Shown: positions 5,584 to 6,385 of the stretch, in pieces
Numbering within the stretch: position 1 is the stretch's first letter
Layout: every line of letters starts with the position of its first letter
Source: Chitinophagaceae bacterium
GTDB lineage: Bacteria; Bacteroidota; Bacteroidia; Chitinophagales; Chitinophagaceae
Reading direction: 5' to 3'
Length of the DNA stretch: 6,385 bases
NCBI GenBank assembly: GCA_025924755.1
Contig: JAICHT010000214.1
Span: forward strand, 1-6,385
Program-made: the position numbers and the translations under genes
Notes under the pieces: model-generated
Told to the model about the DNA's origin: nothing
The model's input: only the letters and a program-made list of their open reading frames with translations
The model's database searches: none

Positions 5584-5673
5584 TTTTTATTGACTGCTGC
5601 AAAAACCTGATAGCCGTTTGATGGTTATTACTTAGTGTGTAAAAATTGATTTTTATCTTCTGTACTCAATTAT

Positions 5674-5681
5674 TTACTTTG
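5674..5681 (+). promoter_or_regulatory. Candidate -7 box for the 31-aa ORF (TTACTTTG)
   Basis: TTACTTTG matches TAnnTTTG except at the second base and lies 37 bases before the ATG at 5719. A TTG at 5646-5648 is about 25 bases upstream, longer than the usual spacing of 19-21. It is the best rightward candidate in this divergent region. Confidence 0.3.
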
Positions 5682-5718
5682 TTATCAGAAATTTAAACCA
5701 CTGTAAAACCAATATTCC

Positions 5719-5814
5719 ATGAACCAACTATTCAATGCTGAATCCTTCAAAACCGTAATCAGGGTTTTTGCTGTAATCACGATGCTTATTGTTTTAATTA
5801 ACGTGTTTAACTAA
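5719..5814 (+). CDS. Putative 31-aa single-pass membrane microprotein
   Basis: The ATG at 5719 opens a 31-codon frame ending in TAA, with an in-frame TAA five codons upstream fixing the start. The product has a short polar N-terminus (MNQLFNAESFKT) and then one strongly hydrophobic helix (VIRVFAVITMLIVLINVF, about residues 13-30). Arg15 and Lys11 lie near its start and a lone Asn ends it. No homologue is known to me. Support for a real gene is contextual: an isolated position between two flanking genes on the opposite strand, a possible -7 box upstream, and a near-perfect intrinsic terminator beginning 31 bases after the stop. Hydrophobic proteins of this size include small regulatory membrane subunits and type I toxins, but no antisense RNA or partner gene is evident. 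A non-coding transcript with a chance ORF remains possible. Confidence 0.5.
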   Translation: MNQLFNAESFKTVIRVFAVITMLIVLINVFN

Positions 5815-5845
5815 GTAAAACACACAGCAATCATATTATACAGGT

Positions 5846-5874
5846 AAGCAGTAAAGAACTTTACTGCTTTTTTT
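5846..5874 (+). terminator. Strong intrinsic terminator after the 31-aa ORF
   Basis: AAGCAGTAAAG (5846-5856) and CTTTACTGCTT (5859-5869) are perfectly complementary over 11 bases, followed on the plus strand by a T-run to 5874. In practice the loop would open by a few pairs. On the minus strand the hairpin is followed by ACCTG, so it is not a typical leftward terminator. The T-run overlaps the stop codon of the convergent gene at 5873. Confidence 0.9.
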
Positions 5875-6385
5875 ATTCGGGTACATAATCATAAGGTAAT
5901 TGATCGGCCAGGTTTTTCCAGCTCCAATATCCTTGCGCTACCCAGCTGCGCTGATCTACAAAAAAGCCATTGCGTTTAATTACAATAGCATCCAACAGGT
6001 CTACATACGAGATCTCTGTTTTTACATCTGCCGGCAGCCCCATTTGTTGCAGGTATTCTTTTTCAGGTGCGCTTTTTACATACGTAATGCTGGCCTTTTT
6101 AGGAAACCATAACTCCACATTGGCCGTAGTATCGTTATACATATAATAGGCAGTATCATAGGGGTTTGCCAACCTGCTAAATTTGTTGGTATTGGTAAGC
6201 ATATCCACCGTAAAGCCTTGCTGCTTCAGCGTACTATCGTAGTACGAGCGAAGAAAATGCAGGCGGGAACCTTTATAGGCATTTTCCCGGGCATCTTTCC
6301 ATAGCTGCTGCTGCGCGGTATCTCCTTCCATAGCGGTGTATAAACAATTGCCACGGTACGAGTTTAAATTGGTTTTGTAGTAATA
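5873..6385 (-). CDS. Carboxypeptidase-like regulatory domain protein, C-terminal part (cut by window end)
   Basis: The frame is open from the window edge to the TAA at 5873, giving the last 170 residues of a longer protein. The ATG at 6331 is internal: the 18 codons before it (YYYKTNLNSYRGNCLYTA) continue the family pattern. The sequence SYRGNCLYTAMEGD, then QQLWKDARENAYKGSRLHFLRSYYDSTLKQQGF, resembles the region after the N-terminal carboxypeptidase D regulatory-like (CarbopepD_reg) beta-sandwich in a Bacteroidota protein type that is usually exported. The conserved GS..HFLRS..---L...GF motif is clear. The later part (ISYVDLLDAIVIKRNGFF, then YWSWKNLADQLPYDYVPE) is a plausible beta-rich C-terminus ending at the usual place. 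The domain and signal peptide that would prove the assignment lie outside the window. The molecular function of the family is unknown. Its stop abuts the convergent terminator of the 31-aa ORF. Confidence 0.7.
   Translation of the reverse strand, partial: YYYKTNLNSYRGNCLYTAMEGDTAQQQLWKDARENAYKGSRLHFLRSYYDSTLKQQGFTVDMLTNTNKFSRLANPYDTAYYMYNDTTANVELWFPKKASITYVKSAPEKEYLQQMGLPADVKTEISYVDLLDAIVIKRNGFFVDQRSWVAQGYWSWKNLADQLPYDYVPE

Noticed and set aside
5719..5872. Type I toxin-antitoxin module around the 31-aa ORF
   Set aside because: The peptide size and hydrophobicity fit, but no antisense promoter or complementary RNA could be identified, and no second copy exists in the window.
1..6385. Insertion sequences, attachment sites, CRISPR repeats, tRNA genes
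   Set aside because: No transposase or integrase fragments, no regularly spaced repeats, no target duplications and no tRNA-like cloverleaf were seen.

Overview
The window looks like an ordinary chromosomal stretch of a Bacteroidota member, most likely Chitinophagaceae or a close relative. The evidence is a gldH gliding-motility lipoprotein gene, a short second-type LpxD, a protein of the carboxypeptidase-like-regulatory-domain kind, several TAnnTTTG-type -7 boxes with little Shine-Dalgarno signal, and short AT-rich intergenic regions. No mobile element, CRISPR array, tRNA or rRNA is visible.

Left part (1-1984, minus strand). A row of three genes reads right to left: yicC (endoribonuclease YicC family), gldH (gliding-motility lipoprotein), then the N-terminal half of a sensor histidine kinase cut by the window edge. 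gldH and the kinase are separated by one base and are probably translated together. gldH starts with TTG and has a perfect -7 box just upstream.

Divergent intergenic region (1985-2337). It holds a strong intrinsic terminator on the minus strand although no protein gene precedes it on that strand. A perfect TAAATTTG box lies about 110 nt upstream of it. Together they outline a possible small RNA, or a terminated leader for yicC. lpxD starts to the right on the plus strand.

Middle (2338-5503). lpxD (lipid A acyltransferase family, 315 aa) is followed by a terminator hairpin. Then, all on the minus strand, come a broken copy of a small secreted protein gene (3385-3797), an aldo/keto reductase (3944-4927), and an intact paralogue of the broken gene (5138-5503). 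The paralogues share leader motifs as well as protein sequence. The broken copy has a frameshift in its signal peptide and an in-frame stop near its C-terminus. The reductase and the intact gene each end in a GC-rich terminator of nearly the same design.

Right part (5504-6385). A very small plus-strand ORF (5719-5814, 31 aa, one predicted membrane helix) ends in a near-perfect intrinsic terminator. That terminator abuts the stop codon of a convergent minus-strand gene, which is seen only as its last 170 codons.

No multi-gene novel system is evident. The items most worth a second look are the small RNA candidate, the 31-aa membrane microprotein, and the paralogue/pseudogene pair.
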